A DNA stretch of 64,000 nucleotides, from positions 310,001 through 374,000 of the forward strand of contig NC_014830.1 in NCBI RefSeq assembly GCF_000184685.1. Reading direction: 5' to 3'. The notes below the pieces were generated by a model that was not told where the DNA came from, made no database searches, and saw nothing but the letters and a program-made list of their open reading frames with translations. Each line of letters starts with the position of its first letter. The stretch's first letter is position 1. This document shows positions 28,206 to 37,952 of this stretch, piece after piece. The translations under genes and the position numbers were made by a program. The stretch comes from Intrasporangium calvum DSM 43043. GTDB taxonomy: Bacteria > Actinomycetota > Actinomycetes > Actinomycetales > Dermatophilaceae.

Positions 28206-29394
28206 GCGTCAGAAGGACTCCGAGACCCACACGACCAAGTACCGCGGCAAGGATGGCCGGTGGCACGCACGAGTCACGGTCGGCCGCCGGATCGACGGTC
28301 AGCTCGATCGGCGCCATCTGCAGCGCAAGACCAAGCGGGAGCTCGATGAGGCGGTGCGCGCCTTGGAGCGGGACCGGGACGCGGGGAAGCGGACCTGGCT
28401 CCAGGGCGAGCAGACCCTTGGCGGGTGGCTCGAGCACTGGATCACCGCGATCCTGCCGCTCTCTGTGCGGTGGAAGACGCTTTCTACATACCAGAGCCTG
28501 ATGAAGGTGCACGTCATCCCGAAGATGGGGGCAGCGCGCCTCGCGGACGTCCGTCCGGAGGCGCTCGAGCTCCTGTACGGGCAGTTGTTGAACGAAGGGC
28601 GTTCAGCCCACGTGGTCCATGCCGTCCACCGGGTGCTTCGGTCAGCGCTGGGCGAGGCGGTGCGGCGCCACCACCTGAGCCAGAACCCGGCCACGGTCGC
28701 GCGTCCACCGCGCGTGGCCACCGTCGAGATCGATCCCTTGACCAGCGACGAATGCCGTTCTCTGCTTGAGGCGGCACGGGGAACGCCGAACGCAGCCCGC
28801 TGGTCCGTGGCGCTGGCACTGGGTCTTCGACAGGGCGAGGCGCTTGGCCTGTCTTGGGATGACGTGGATCTCGATGCGGGTGTGATCCACGTTCGGCGTG
28901 CTGTGCAGCGACGGACCTGGCAGCACGGCTGTGGAAGTAAGCCCGGTGGCCAGCCGGCCTGCGGTCACGGACGCGGCGGCTACTGCCCGCAGCGCAGAGC
29001 GGGAGGTCTGATGCTGGTCGAGCTGAAGACCCGCGCCTCACGACGGCTCATCGTCCTACCGGGGCCACTGCTATCGGAACTTCAAGCGCATCGCTCCGAT
29101 CAGCTGCGGCGCCAGGAGGAACGGCGAGGCCTATGGGACGGCACCCACAACCTGGTATTCGCGACGGACGTGGGTGGGCTCATCGACCCCGCGCGAGATT
29201 TCAAGGACTGGAAGAACCTCCTGAAGGCCGGCGGCGTCCGCACGGTCCGCTTGCACGACGCGAGGCACACCGCAGCAACCCTCCTCCTCGTCCAGGGCGT
29301 TGATCTGCGCACCGTGATGTCCATCATGGGCTGGACAGAGATGGCCACGGCCCAGCGATACGTCCACGCCGTCTCATGCTTGTTATGTACGTGA
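28195..29394 (+). pseudogene. tyrosine-type site-specific integrase, 3' end replaced
   Basis: Integrase of island 1, 399 aa from ATG 28195. An arm-binding N-terminus (YRGKDGRWHARVTVG) and SAM-like core-binding domain precede the catalytic domain: ALGLRQGEALGLSW (Arg), then LHDARHTAATLLL (His-x-x-Arg), MGWTEMATAQRYVHA (His position replaced by Trp, nucleophile Tyr present). A Cys-rich insert QHGCGSKPGGQPACGHG lies mid-domain. After YVHA the frame runs into unrelated sequence (VSCLLCT), where the next recombinase cassette starts. The tail is lost, but all core residues remain, so residual activity is possible. Confidence 0.82.
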
Positions 29395-29455
29395 TCTTGC
29401 AGGACATTTCGATGAGCCGTGGTGGCTGCTCGCCTCTGATGTTGGAGGGCCTGAA

Positions 29456-30529
29456 ATGTCTGTCTTGTATCCGTGCCTGATCCGTTCTCGTCGGCCGTTG
29501 GGGGAGGTGGTGGTCCGCGTCGGGGTGCCGCTGGTGGACGAGTATCTCGAGTTCTTGCAGGGTCGGTGCCGGCCGAACACGGTGGTGGCGGCGGCGTACG
29601 ACCTGAGGGTGTTCTTCGGGGTTGTCGGCAAGGAGCCGCGCGAGGTTGTGCCGGCTGATGTGCTTGGGTTCATCACGGCCCAGCGGACCGGCCGCCTCGA
29701 GCCGGGCCCGGTTCAGGCGGTGGTGGCCGACGGGGAGCCGGCGGGGGTCGCGACGAGCACGGTCGCTCGGCGGCTGTCGAGCATCTCGGGATTCTTCGGG
29801 TACCTGCAGGCCCGTGGGGACGTGGTCGTGAACCCGGTGCCGCGGGGCCTGCCGACGCGTCGTGAGCGTCAACGACCGAGCCAGGGTGTCCCGTTGACGC
29901 GCCGAGTCTGGCGGCTGTCGAGGATCCTGACCCCGGCCGAGGTCGACGCGCTGACCGGCGCGCTGCGCACCCACCGGGACCGGGCGATGGTCGCGGCGAT
30001 GGTGCTCGGTGGGCTGCGTCGCTGCGAGGTCCTTGGGCTGCGGATGGGCGACGTGCGGGTGGCCGAGCGTCGGCTGTTCATCGCCGAGGGCAAGGGCGGG
30101 CACCAACGCCTCGTGCCGGTGTCCTCCCGGTTCTTCACGGAGCTGGCCAGCTATCTGGAGGCGGAACGACCGCGCGCCACCGGCACCGACCGCGTGTTCG
30201 TCGTCCTCAGGGGCCCGAACCGGGGGAATCCTTTGAGTGTCAGAGGAATCGACGAGGTGCTGGCTGGTGCGAGGCGGCGGGCCGGGCTGGCGCACGCAAC
30301 CTGTCACGAGCTGCGGCACACCTGCCTGACCCGGTTACGGGAGGCCGGGATGGCGCTCGAAGCCGTCCAGGCCCAGGCCCAGGCCGGGCACGACTCGATC
30401 GAGTCGACCCGGATCTATCTGCATCTGGCCGATGACTGGCTCGCCTCGCAGTACCGCAAGGCCGCCGAGGTCATCGACGCGCAGGTCTTCGCCGGCCACC
30501 CGGACGGCAGCGGCGGGAGCCGGCGATGA
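29456..30529 (+). CDS. tyrosine recombinase of a Tn554-type transposon (TnpA-like)
   Basis: 357 aa. N-terminal SAM-like domain (VDEYLEFLQGRCRPNTVVAAAYDLRVFF), then the catalytic domain with GGLRRCEVLGL (Arg), CHELRHTCLTRLR (His-x-x-Arg), AGHDSIESTRIYLHLAD (His and Tyr nucleophile). The pairing with a second recombinase that overlaps its stop (30526) is the layout of Tn554-type elements with TnpA and TnpB. Insertion has truncated the upstream island integrase. Confidence 0.85.
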   Translation: MSVLYPCLIRSRRPLGEVVVRVGVPLVDEYLEFLQGRCRPNTVVAAAYDLRVFFGVVGKEPREVVPADVLGFITAQRTGRLEPGPVQAVVADGEPAGVATSTVARRLSSISGFFGYLQARGDVVVNPVPRGLPTRRERQRPSQGVPLTRRVWRLSRILTPAEVDALTGALRTHRDRAMVAAMVLGGLRRCEVLGLRMGDVRVAERRLFIAEGKGGHQRLVPVSSRFFTELASYLEAERPRATGTDRVFVVLRGPNRGNPLSVRGIDEVLAGARRRAGLAHATCHELRHTCLTRLREAGMALEAVQAQAQAGHDSIESTRIYLHLADDWLASQYRKAAEVIDAQVFAGHPDGSGGSRR

Positions 30530-31868
30530 CCACGACGACGATGTCGAGCACCGCGACGAGCACGTCGATCAAGCGGCGAGGGACCTCTGGCCCGGCGCCC
30601 GGGTCGCCGAGCGGTAATCCCCGCGGCCACAACGGGACCGCGCCGATGCGGACCTGGGCCGAGCTGGACGCGGCGCGTCCGGAGCTGGCCGCGACGATGC
30701 GCCACTACCTGGAGCAGATCGGCTGCGTGCTGCGCCCGGGCAGCGTCCGCAACACCGACCAGGCGCTGCGCTCGTTCGCGGGGTTCCTGCTCGAGCAGGC
30801 CCCTGAGGTCACCACGCTCGCACAGGTCACCCGCCGCCACATCGAGGGCTACAAGCCGTGGCTGGCCGCGCGGCCCGGACAGCACCAGCCGCGGGTGTCG
30901 CCCGCGACCCTGGCGCACCGGCTCGGGACGCTGCGGATGTTCTTCCTGCGGGTCGACGAGTGGGGCTGGGAGCAGGCCCCGCCCCGGGTGCCGATGTTCC
31001 CGGCGACCTGCCCCGCCAGGACCACCCGCTGCCCAAGGCCCTGGACGACGCCGCCGCCGCGCAGCTGCTGCGCGCGGCGCACCACGACCCCTCGGCTGCT
31101 CGTGCGCGTGACCGTCGAGGTGCTGCTGCGCACCGGGCTGCGCGTGAGCGAGTTCACCGGGCTGCGCGCCGACGCCGTCGTGCTGATCGGCTCCGGCCCG
31201 TGGCTGCACGTGCCGGTCGGCAAGCTCCGCGAGGACCGCTACCTGCCGCTGCACCCGCAGCTCGTGCAGCTGATCGATGACTACCGCCGCGAGTACGTCC
31301 CGCCCGGCCACCCGCTGCTGCTGCCCAGGGAGAACGGGCGACCCGCCGACCGGCACTCCGTCACCCGGATCCTGAACACGGTCGCCGCCGCGGCCGGGCT
31401 GCCGCATCCACCCTCATGTCCTGCGCCACACGCTGGCCACCCAGTTTCAACCGAGGCATGAGTCTCGAGGCGATCGCCGCGATGCTCGGCCACAAGTCGC
31501 TGGACATGACGCTGCGGTACGCCAAGATCGCCAACCGGACCGTCGCCGACGAGTACTTCGCCGTCACCGAGAAAGTCGACGCCCTCTATGAACAGGCCCG
31601 CGCGCTACCGGCCGACGTCCTCGGACCCAACCTGGCCCGGCTGTCCCGCGAACACCACCGCCACCTCGGAAACGGCTACTGCACCAGGCCGCCCACCCTC
31701 GACTGCGCCTTCGAATCGATCTGTGAGACGTGCACCTTCTTCCAGACCAGCATCGAGTTCCGGCCCACCCTGCTCGCCCAGCACGACGACGCGGCCGCCA
31801 AGGGACAGACCCACCGGGCCGAGCTCTTCGCCAACCTGCTCGACCGCACCCACCACGAGGCCTCCTGA
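30526..31868 (+). pseudogene. second tyrosine recombinase (TnpB-like), frameshifted
   Basis: Starts with the ATGA overlap on the first recombinase. The frame is lost from about 31005 to 31090, where LPRQDHPLPKALDDAAAAQL runs in another frame, and again between about 31405 and 31448 across the HVLRHTLATQ catalytic block. Recovered landmarks are RTGLRVSEFTGL (Arg), LRHTLAT and LGHKSLDMTLRYAKIANRTV (His, Tyr). A Cys-bearing tail (CTRPPTLDCAFESICETCTFF) is typical of this group. Paired compensating indels suggest a decayed gene. No clear TnpC follows. Confidence 0.75.
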
Positions 31869-32186
31869 CATGACCACCCCGACCCGCCCGCCGATCCAGC
31901 CACAACAGGCCCTTCCTCGATCCATGCCGCCCCATGCCGGTGCGCCCGAGGCGTCAACGTGGAGCACGCGCAGCGCAGCGAGCATGAACGACGTTGACAC
32001 CGACCAGCACCGGCACACACTTGGCAGCGAGGAAGGACCGCTCAGCGACCCCGGCACCCACCCGGATCACGTGCATAATGCCGATCTCCGGTCGCTCAAG
32101 TTTGCCCAGCACAGGTCCTCATGTTTGCTAACTAGCCTCACTCACGTATGCACAGCTCGCGTCCTCATGTCTGCTAGGTTGGGACC
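31869..32186. other. gap after recombinases, with promoter-like direct repeat
   Basis: No convincing gene. Two 16-base near-identical repeats, GTCCTCATGTTTGCTA (32115-32130) and GTCCTCATGTCTGCTA (32161-32176), lie just before the ATPase start. The left edge of the transposon (about 29373) has a similar CTCATGCTTGTTA. They could be transposon ends or operators for 32187. Confidence 0.5.
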
Positions 32187-33491
32187 ATGATCCTCGACTC
32201 GCTCGTCCCTCGTAGGGTCAGCGAGCTCTTGGCAGGGTTGGTCGCGGTGGAGCCGGTGATCGCTCTACACGGGCCGCGCTCGGTCGGTAAGTCCACCGTT
32301 TTGCGCAGGTTCGCTGCCGACGTGGGGGGATCGGTCCTCGACCTGGACGATATCGCGGTGCGTGAGGCGGTCGTCGGCAATCTGGCCTCGGTTGCTGGTG
32401 GTCCGGCACCGGTGTGCGTAGATGAGTACCAGCGGGTGCCCGACATCCTGGATGCGCTCAAGGCACGGCTCAACCGGGAGGGCAGCCTTCCCGGCACTGC
32501 CGTGATCACCGGCTCGACCCGACAGGATGCCTTGCCCGCCACGGCGCAGGCTCTCACGGGGCGGCTTCACTCGCTGACCATCTGGCCGCTGTCTCAAGGC
32601 GAGATCGTCGGGATCAGGGAGGACCTGCTCGAGACGTTGGGGGCCGACGCTGATGGAGTGGTCAGCCAGGTTCCCTCCTCGAAGACCGTTCGCCGGGATT
32701 ACGTGGAGCGCGTCTGTGCAGGCGGGTTGCCTTTGGCTCTGCGACGTTCCGGCGCGGCTCGTGCCCGATGGTTCGATGACTTCGTGAGGGCATCGGTCGA
32801 ACGAGATGCTTTGGAGCTGAGCCGGATCCGTGAACGACAAGCCATGACCGAGCTGCTGGGTCTGGTTGCTGCGCAGACAGGGCAGCTGCTGAACCTCTCC
32901 GCTGCAGCGGAGAAGCTCGGTGTCAGTAGAGCCACCGTTGAGAGTCATCTGCGGCTGCTCGAGGACCTCTTCCTCGTGGTGCGGCTGCCCGCGTGGGGCA
33001 AGACCCTGCGCTCACGAGTCAGTGTCAAACCCAAGGTTCACGTCGTCGACTCCGGGTTGGCTGCCCGACTGCTCCGGCTCACGCCCGACAAACTCGCAGG
33101 ACTCGATCCGGCATCACTGGCCGACTTCGGGCACCTGCTGGAGACCTTCGTCGTTGGCGAGATCCGCAAGCAGGCCTCTTGGCTCGATGAGCCGGTCACC
33201 TTGGGCCACTGGAGGACCAGCGATGGTGTAGAGGTCGACCTGGTCATCGAGTATGACGACGGCACGGTTGTCGCAGTTGAGGTCAAGGCCAGCGAACGGG
33301 CACCCGGCTCGGACTTCCGCGGTCTGGCCCAACTTCGCGACGCCCTTGGACCACGGTTCGCCGGCGGGATCATCCTGACCACAGGGGCTCGTTCCTACAC
33401 CTACTCCGACCGCCTCCACGTCATGCCCATCGACCGCCTATGGACCCCCGTCACACCCGAACCGCGCACCGCGCTCCCACACGGAGACTGA
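32187..33491 (+). CDS. AAA+ ATPase with DUF4143 domain
   Basis: 434 aa. Walker A is GPRSVGKST, Walker B is VCVDEYQRVPD, with sensor AVITGSTRQ. A winged helix follows (LLNLSAAAEKLGVSRATVESHLRLLEDLFLVVRLP). The DUF4143 end has HLLETFVVGEIRKQ and a PD-(D/E)XK-like block VEVDLVIEYDDGTVVAVEVKAS. The family is common on mobile DNA and often called an ATP-binding or toxin-antitoxin-like protein, but its role is not established. It is intact and stands alone behind the direct repeats at 32115-32176. Confidence 0.85.
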   Translation: MILDSLVPRRVSELLAGLVAVEPVIALHGPRSVGKSTVLRRFAADVGGSVLDLDDIAVREAVVGNLASVAGGPAPVCVDEYQRVPDILDALKARLNREGSLPGTAVITGSTRQDALPATAQALTGRLHSLTIWPLSQGEIVGIREDLLETLGADADGVVSQVPSSKTVRRDYVERVCAGGLPLALRRSGAARARWFDDFVRASVERDALELSRIRERQAMTELLGLVAAQTGQLLNLSAAAEKLGVSRATVESHLRLLEDLFLVVRLPAWGKTLRSRVSVKPKVHVVDSGLAARLLRLTPDKLAGLDPASLADFGHLLETFVVGEIRKQASWLDEPVTLGHWRTSDGVEVDLVIEYDDGTVVAVEVKASERAPGSDFRGLAQLRDALGPRFAGGIILTTGARSYTYSDRLHVMPIDRLWTPVTPEPRTALPHGD

Positions 33492-33601
33492 GGCTCGCCT
33501 TGCCGCAGGTGGTGCGAACGGGCGTGCTGATCGGTGAGCAGTGAGCTAGACGCGCTCGGGAGAGGCTCGGCGATCCTCGGCCTTCGTCTTGGGCGGGCAC
33601 A

Positions 33602-34192
33602 ATGGCCATCGTGGCATCCGGAGAGCGCCCGAAACCGAGCCAGTCACCCTCCCCGTGGGAAGACGGCCCAACACCGGTCGTCACCGCTGGTGACGCAGTC
33701 CTCGTCCGCGGCGACCTACGACTCATCTGGCGTGCCGCGTTACAGGCCTTGGTGGTCGCTGCTTTTTTCGCCCTGTTGGGCGCAACGGCGGGCGACGATG
33801 ACACCGCCTTCACGTGGGTCGTGGCGGGACTCTTCGTCATAGCCGCTGCCCTACGAGTGCTGATCTGGTTTCGTGGCCTGGCGGCTCGGGCTCTGATCTC
33901 CACCGAGCAGTATCTGGTCGTGATGCGCCGAGGAAGGGTCGAACGCTGGATGCCGTGGGCAGCCATGACCGTTATCCGCGTGTGCCCAGGCGACCTCCTC
34001 CCGGAATGGCACCGCGGTGGTGGTACCTGGTTCACGGTCACAGGCGAACCCGTCACTGCGATGCGCCCCATCTCGCCCTTCGCGGGCGAGCTTGGAGAGT
34101 ACTTGGTTCGTAGGCGCGACCGGGCTCACGCCACCGCCACCATCGAAGCGGCAGCGGATGCTCACGGCGTTCGCCTCATCGTGAGCCAGTAG
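33602..34192 (+). CDS. two-helix membrane protein with PH-like domain
   Basis: 196 aa. A polar proline-rich start, two adjacent helices (residues about 40-60 and 68-87: ALQALVVAAFFALLGA, FTWVVAGLFVIAAALRVLIW), then a beta-rich domain (ALISTEQYLVVMRRGRVERWMPWAAMTVI) like bacterial PH domains. Function unknown. Confidence 0.6.
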   Translation: MAIVASGERPKPSQSPSPWEDGPTPVVTAGDAVLVRGDLRLIWRAALQALVVAAFFALLGATAGDDDTAFTWVVAGLFVIAAALRVLIWFRGLAARALISTEQYLVVMRRGRVERWMPWAAMTVIRVCPGDLLPEWHRGGGTWFTVTGEPVTAMRPISPFAGELGEYLVRRRDRAHATATIEAAADAHGVRLIVSQ

Positions 34193-34347
34193 CCGAGTTC
34201 AACCCCCGCTACCCGGGGAGACTGGGCGCAAGTGTCAACACACGGACCTGAGTGTGAGACGTTTACCGGATTTGCCGACGCGCGGGCGGACGCCCTGCTA
34301 GGCGCCGGTCGCGGTGATGATCGCCGCCAAGGGCTAGCATCGCGCTC

Positions 34348-34728
34348 ATGCGTAGGTGGCTCCGGGCGGTGCTAGTCCTCGTCGGCACGCTCCTGATAGT
34401 CACGACTGCCGCCTACCGCTATGCCTACGGGACCTGGTGGCAGGCGCCAGAACGCATCCCCTACTGTGGCCGGACTTACATCGCGGTCACGCCGCACTTG
34501 AGCCTCGCAGATATTCGTCAACGCGAGCGCCAGACCTCGTTGCCCGGCGACCAGCCATACGCCGTCGTACCCATCGGCAAGGCGCCCCCTATCGTCGGGG
34601 CGGAGATGTTGGCCGCCGTCACTCCCGTGGCCCAACGCGAGAAGTTGGGTGTGCCCTGCGCGATGGGGCTGTACGTCAAGACAGGCGATGACCAATACAC
34701 CTCGTACGGGATCACAGGCGGCCCGTAG
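34348..34728 (+). CDS. small exported hypothetical protein
   Basis: 126 aa. Signal-anchor at residues 5-22 (LRAVLVLVGTLLIVTTAAY), then a short extracellular part with two Cys (IPYCGRTY, GVPCAMGLYV) that may form a disulfide. No family recognised. Confidence 0.6.
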   Translation: MRRWLRAVLVLVGTLLIVTTAAYRYAYGTWWQAPERIPYCGRTYIAVTPHLSLADIRQRERQTSLPGDQPYAVVPIGKAPPIVGAEMLAAVTPVAQREKLGVPCAMGLYVKTGDDQYTSYGITGGP

Positions 34729-34835
34729 CTCTCGGCCAGCCCCGAGAAGCAACTCGCACATCGGCGTGTAGCGGTTACCGGAATTGCCGCAGATGGTGTG
34801 CTCGATCGTGCCGAATGGCGGACGTGCAGCCCTCG

Positions 34836-35123
34836 CTACCCGGCCGATCCTGTGCCCGATTCGCTCGGGGAGCCCTGAACCTGGAGGAGCCCAAGGGCGA
34901 TGTACACGAAGAGCCCGAGGCACAGGCCGACCCCCAGCCCGAAAGCAATAGGCCGAGCGCGCCGCGATGTGATGCCCACCGCCACGCAGACCGCACCAGC
35001 GACGAGCGGGAACCACAGATCAAAGGCCGTCAGTAAAACACCCACGACCACGCCGAGGACGGACGACCAAACCGCCTTCTCCATGTGGTGGCTCGGGTTG
35101 GTTCGCGTGCTGGACGTAGCCAT
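34836..35123 (-). CDS. small three-helix membrane protein
   Basis: 95 aa; three hydrophobic stretches (VWSSVLGVVVGVLLTAF, FPLVAGAVCVAVGI, PIAFGLGVGLCLGLFVYIALGLL) after a polar start. No family recognised. Confidence 0.5.
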   Translation of the reverse strand: MATSSTRTNPSHHMEKAVWSSVLGVVVGVLLTAFDLWFPLVAGAVCVAVGITSRRARPIAFGLGVGLCLGLFVYIALGLLQVQGSPSESGTGSAG

Positions 35124-35369
35124 CCCCCATTGTCGCCGAGAGGGCCAAAGTAAGAAGCCGCCTGTCGTCGAGCGCCAGGACGAGCAACCGCAGCTGGGGA
35201 AGCGGGTGTCACCATACTCTTTGGCCGTGAGCGCTTCTGCCGCACTGAGGGCGACGACGGTCGTCCGAAACTGCCACGGAGTACGTGGCGAGTTCGTCGA
35301 GGGCCAGCCTCCCGGGACTGACCGAGCACACCCCGGTTGCGTACAGCTCGAACGCGTCTGGTCGCACTA
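35124..35369. other. gap left of IS5-type element
   Basis: No convincing gene. Weakly coding-like sequence occurs on both strands and may be a remnant cut by the insertion. Confidence 0.4.
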
Positions 35370-36357
35370 GAGCGTGTCTCTTGATTCCCATCAGTGGGTC
35401 GTGAAGTAGATGAGGCTGGCACCGAGCAGGACACCACCGAGGAACGTTCGGGCCTGTTTGTCGTAGCGGGTGGCGATGCCGCGCCACTGCTTGAGCCGCA
35501 GGTAGCTGCGCTCGACGGTGTTGCGCTTCTTGTAGGCGCCCGGGTCGAAGCCCGGTGGGCGCCCACCGCGGCTGCCCTTGGCCTTGCGGCGCGCGATCTG
35601 GTCGGAACGCTCCGGGATCGTGTGCGCAATCTTGAACGCTCGCAGTCGAGTTCGTGTCGACGGGTGCGAGTACGCCTTGTCGGCCAGCAGCCGGAACGGC
35701 GGACGCTTCCCGGCCGAGCGGTAGTCCTCGATCAGCGGGATCAGCTGCGGGTTGTCCCCGGCCTGCCCACCGGTCAACCGGATCTGGACCGTGGCGGTGG
35801 CCTGGTCGGCCAGCGTGTGGATCTTCGTCGACAGTCCGCCGCGGGAGCGCCCCAGCGCGTGGTCAGCCGGCTCGGGCGGCAGATTCTTGTAATTCGATCC
35901 TGCCCCCTGTGTGGCCTGCAGGCTCGGAAACGACCTCCGCGGTGGCCGAGTCGTGCCGGGCGCCGGCCGCGTGCTGGTGCGCCCGCACGATCGTCGAGTC
36001 CACCGACAGGAGGTGCTCAACATCGTCGGTGGCGTTCTCATCGACCAGTCCGGCCTGCTGCACCGCGGCCATCATCAGGTGATACGTGCCGTCGGTTGAC
36101 CAGCGGAAATGCCGCTTCCACAAGGTCTGCCACGGACCGAACTCCTCGGGCACATCCCGCCACGGAGACCCGGTGCGATACCGCCAACAGATCCCCTCCA
36201 GAACCCGACGGTGATCGGACCAGCGCCGCCCGCGACGACCCGCCGAACACGGCAGCAGCGGCTCCACGACCGCCCAGAACTCGTCAGAAACCTGACCCTG
36301 TCGCACCATGAGTCCGACACTCTCAGGATGGGCCGCTCAAGTTTGGGAGACACGCTC
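35370..36357. mobile_element. IS5-family (IS427-group) insertion sequence
   Basis: Terminal inverted repeats GAGCGTGTCTC (35370-35380) and GAGACACGCTC (36347-36357), flanked on both sides by TA in a CTAG target. The length of 988 bp fits the group. It has cut the macro-domain gene on its right side. Confidence 0.88.
35391..36309 (-). CDS. IS5-family transposase, two frames (programmed shift likely)
   Basis: DDE transposase read in two overlapping frames (36309 to 35863, then to 35391), as usual for IS427-type elements where frameshifting joins orfA and orfB. The first frame has the opening DEFWAVVEPLLP, RRWSDHRRVLEGICWRYRTGSPWRDVPE, and VDSTIVRAHQHAAGAR with the first Asp. The second has GRSRGGLSTKIHTLAD, LLADKAYSH (second Asp) and YKKRNTVERSYLRLKQWRGIATRYDK (Glu). 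The switch falls at about 35870-35950. All catalytic blocks are present. Confidence 0.85.
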
Positions 36358-36531
36358 TAGCACCTCACGTCCGACGATGCCCAAAGGCGGATCGCCAAGC
36401 ACGTCGAGAAGGACAATCGCGGCGTCGACCCCACCTCCGCCACGCACGGCTGTGTTCGTGGGGTTGGCGATCGCATCCGCGTCCTGCCGAGTGAGGTCGC
36501 CGTGAACCGCAGTCAGAGTTGCCACGACCAC
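36358..36531 (-). pseudogene. macro-domain (ADP-ribose-binding) fragment
   Basis: About 58 residues with the macro-domain opening: LTAVHGDLTRQDADAIANPTN then TAVRGGGGVDAAI, which forms the ADP-ribose-binding loop. The match ends there, and the frame runs into the IS5-type element, so the C-terminal two-thirds is gone. GTG start at 36531. Confidence 0.7.
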
Positions 36532-36692
36532 AGTCTGCCGGTCACCGACGGAGTAGCTGACCAGTAGGCCCTACGCTCGGCTTCCGTGGCCCTCACCGCG
36601 GTCGCGAGGTGCGACTCTGCGCCGCAGAGCGTCGGGACGATCCGCCAGGGGTGAGGCTTGGGTCGGGAGGGGATGCCTACCGCCGCTGGAGA

Positions 36693-36878
36693 TCAGGAGG
36701 CGGTCTGGTCGTCGACCTGCGCCGTCTGCGCGTTCTTGCGGACGGACTCGATGCCGTTGAGGGCGCTGGCCTTGGTCTTGTAGCCCTCGCCGGTGGCGAT
36801 GATCTGCCCGTTGGTGGCTTTCAGCCGGAAGCGGTACTCGCCGGAGGCGCTCTTGTAGAGCTCGAACTTGCCTGCCAT
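36693..36878 (-). CDS. YegP-like DUF1508 protein
   Basis: 61 aa, ATG 36878 with AAGGAG at good spacing. One DUF1508 unit: GKFELYKSASGEYRFRLKATNGQIIATGEGYKTKASALNGIESVRKNA. Function of the family is unknown. Confidence 0.85.
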   Translation of the reverse strand: MAGKFELYKSASGEYRFRLKATNGQIIATGEGYKTKASALNGIESVRKNAQTAQVDDQTAS

Positions 36879-36971
36879 CACATCACTCCTTTGAGAAGGA
36901 ACTCGACAGTGCCGACGCTAGGGGCGAGGCGCTGTCCACGGTGGACGACTCGCCGACAACGGCTCGTTGCT

Positions 36972-37952
36972 CTACCCGGACGCCGAGGCTTCCAGGAAGG
37001 TGCGGGCCTTGGCGAGCCAGCGTTGTCCGGTTCGTGGTGTCGCTTTCCAGCCGCGTTGGGTGAAGGCGTCGGCGACGTCTTGTCCGCTGACTGTCTGGTC
37101 GCGCCGGACAAGAGCGACAGCGACTTCCAGGCGCGCTGCCGGGTCGTCGACAGCGGCGGCGCTGTCCGCCGGTAGGTCCCGGCCGGGGACGAGACGCTCC
37201 CTGGCGTTGGCGTTTGGGACGACATCGCGGGAGGCGAAGTGGCCTGCAAGGTGCTCGACGCGGCCGACTTCGGACAGCCACTGCGATAACTGTCCGGACA
37301 GCTGCTTATCGGTGGCGGGGATGTGCTTCAGCAGCGCGCGGTGGTGTCGGTCGAGCCTGCGGTGGGCACGCAGGGTCGCGCGTGAGTTCGGCTGGGCATG
37401 TTGGACGCGTTGAAGGTCGAGTCCGGCGGTGGCGACAGCGAGCATGAGCCGGTGTCGCTTCGCTTCCCGACGTGTCGGCGCGGTGTCGCGGTCGTGTCGG
37501 TCACCGGTCAGGATGCGGTGCCAGAGCCAGACGGCGACGAGCGGCGCGGCGACCCGCACCCCCGCGGCGAGGGCGGCGCGGGCGTCGGGCTGCCAGTCTC
37601 GAAGGCCAGCCTCGCCGGCGGGTCCGAGGAGCTCGTGGGCCGCGGAGAACATGCCGCTGATCGCCGAGAAGACCCACGTCGACACCAGGTCGGCCCGCGC
37701 CGACCGGCCGCGGAACACGGCCGCCCGCGCGAGCAGCGCGGAAGAGACCAGGGCGAGCTCGAGGAAGACGGCCAAGGAGAGCGCGACCGCGACCGCCAGC
37801 CCGAGGACATCGACGCCCACGAAGATCATTCCCTGGGCCGAGAGCAGGGTGGGCATCAACGCCGCAACCGCGGTCAGGATGACTGCCACCCCCTCCACGG
37901 AAGGCGCTCGTGTCTGGGGCGGGTCTGGGAGCCGGGCCGGGTCTGATCTCAC
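36972..37952 (-). CDS. DUF2637/SpdB-like plasmid-transfer protein
   Basis: 326 aa from GTG 37952 after GAGGAGG. Four membrane helices (residues 20-160) in the DUF2637 layout known from SpdB and other spread proteins of conjugative actinomycete plasmids. Then a basic segment (TRREAKRHRLMLA) and a C-terminal helix-turn-helix region (VSGQDVADAFTQRGWKATPRTGQRWLAKARTFLE). It suggests that island 1 derives from, or absorbed, an actinomycete conjugative element. No TraB/FtsK-like gene is present. Confidence 0.75.
   Translation of the reverse strand: MRSDPARLPDPPQTRAPSVEGVAVILTAVAALMPTLLSAQGMIFVGVDVLGLAVAVALSLAVFLELALVSSALLARAAVFRGRSARADLVSTWVFSAISGMFSAAHELLGPAGEAGLRDWQPDARAALAAGVRVAAPLVAVWLWHRILTGDRHDRDTAPTRREAKRHRLMLAVATAGLDLQRVQHAQPNSRATLRAHRRLDRHHRALLKHIPATDKQLSGQLSQWLSEVGRVEHLAGHFASRDVVPNANARERLVPGRDLPADSAAAVDDPAARLEVAVALVRRDQTVSGQDVADAFTQRGWKATPRTGQRWLAKARTFLEASASG

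Noticed and set aside
35394-36311. 305-residue plus-strand frame across the IS5-type element
   Set aside because: Opposite strand of the transposase; composition is that of a shadow frame.
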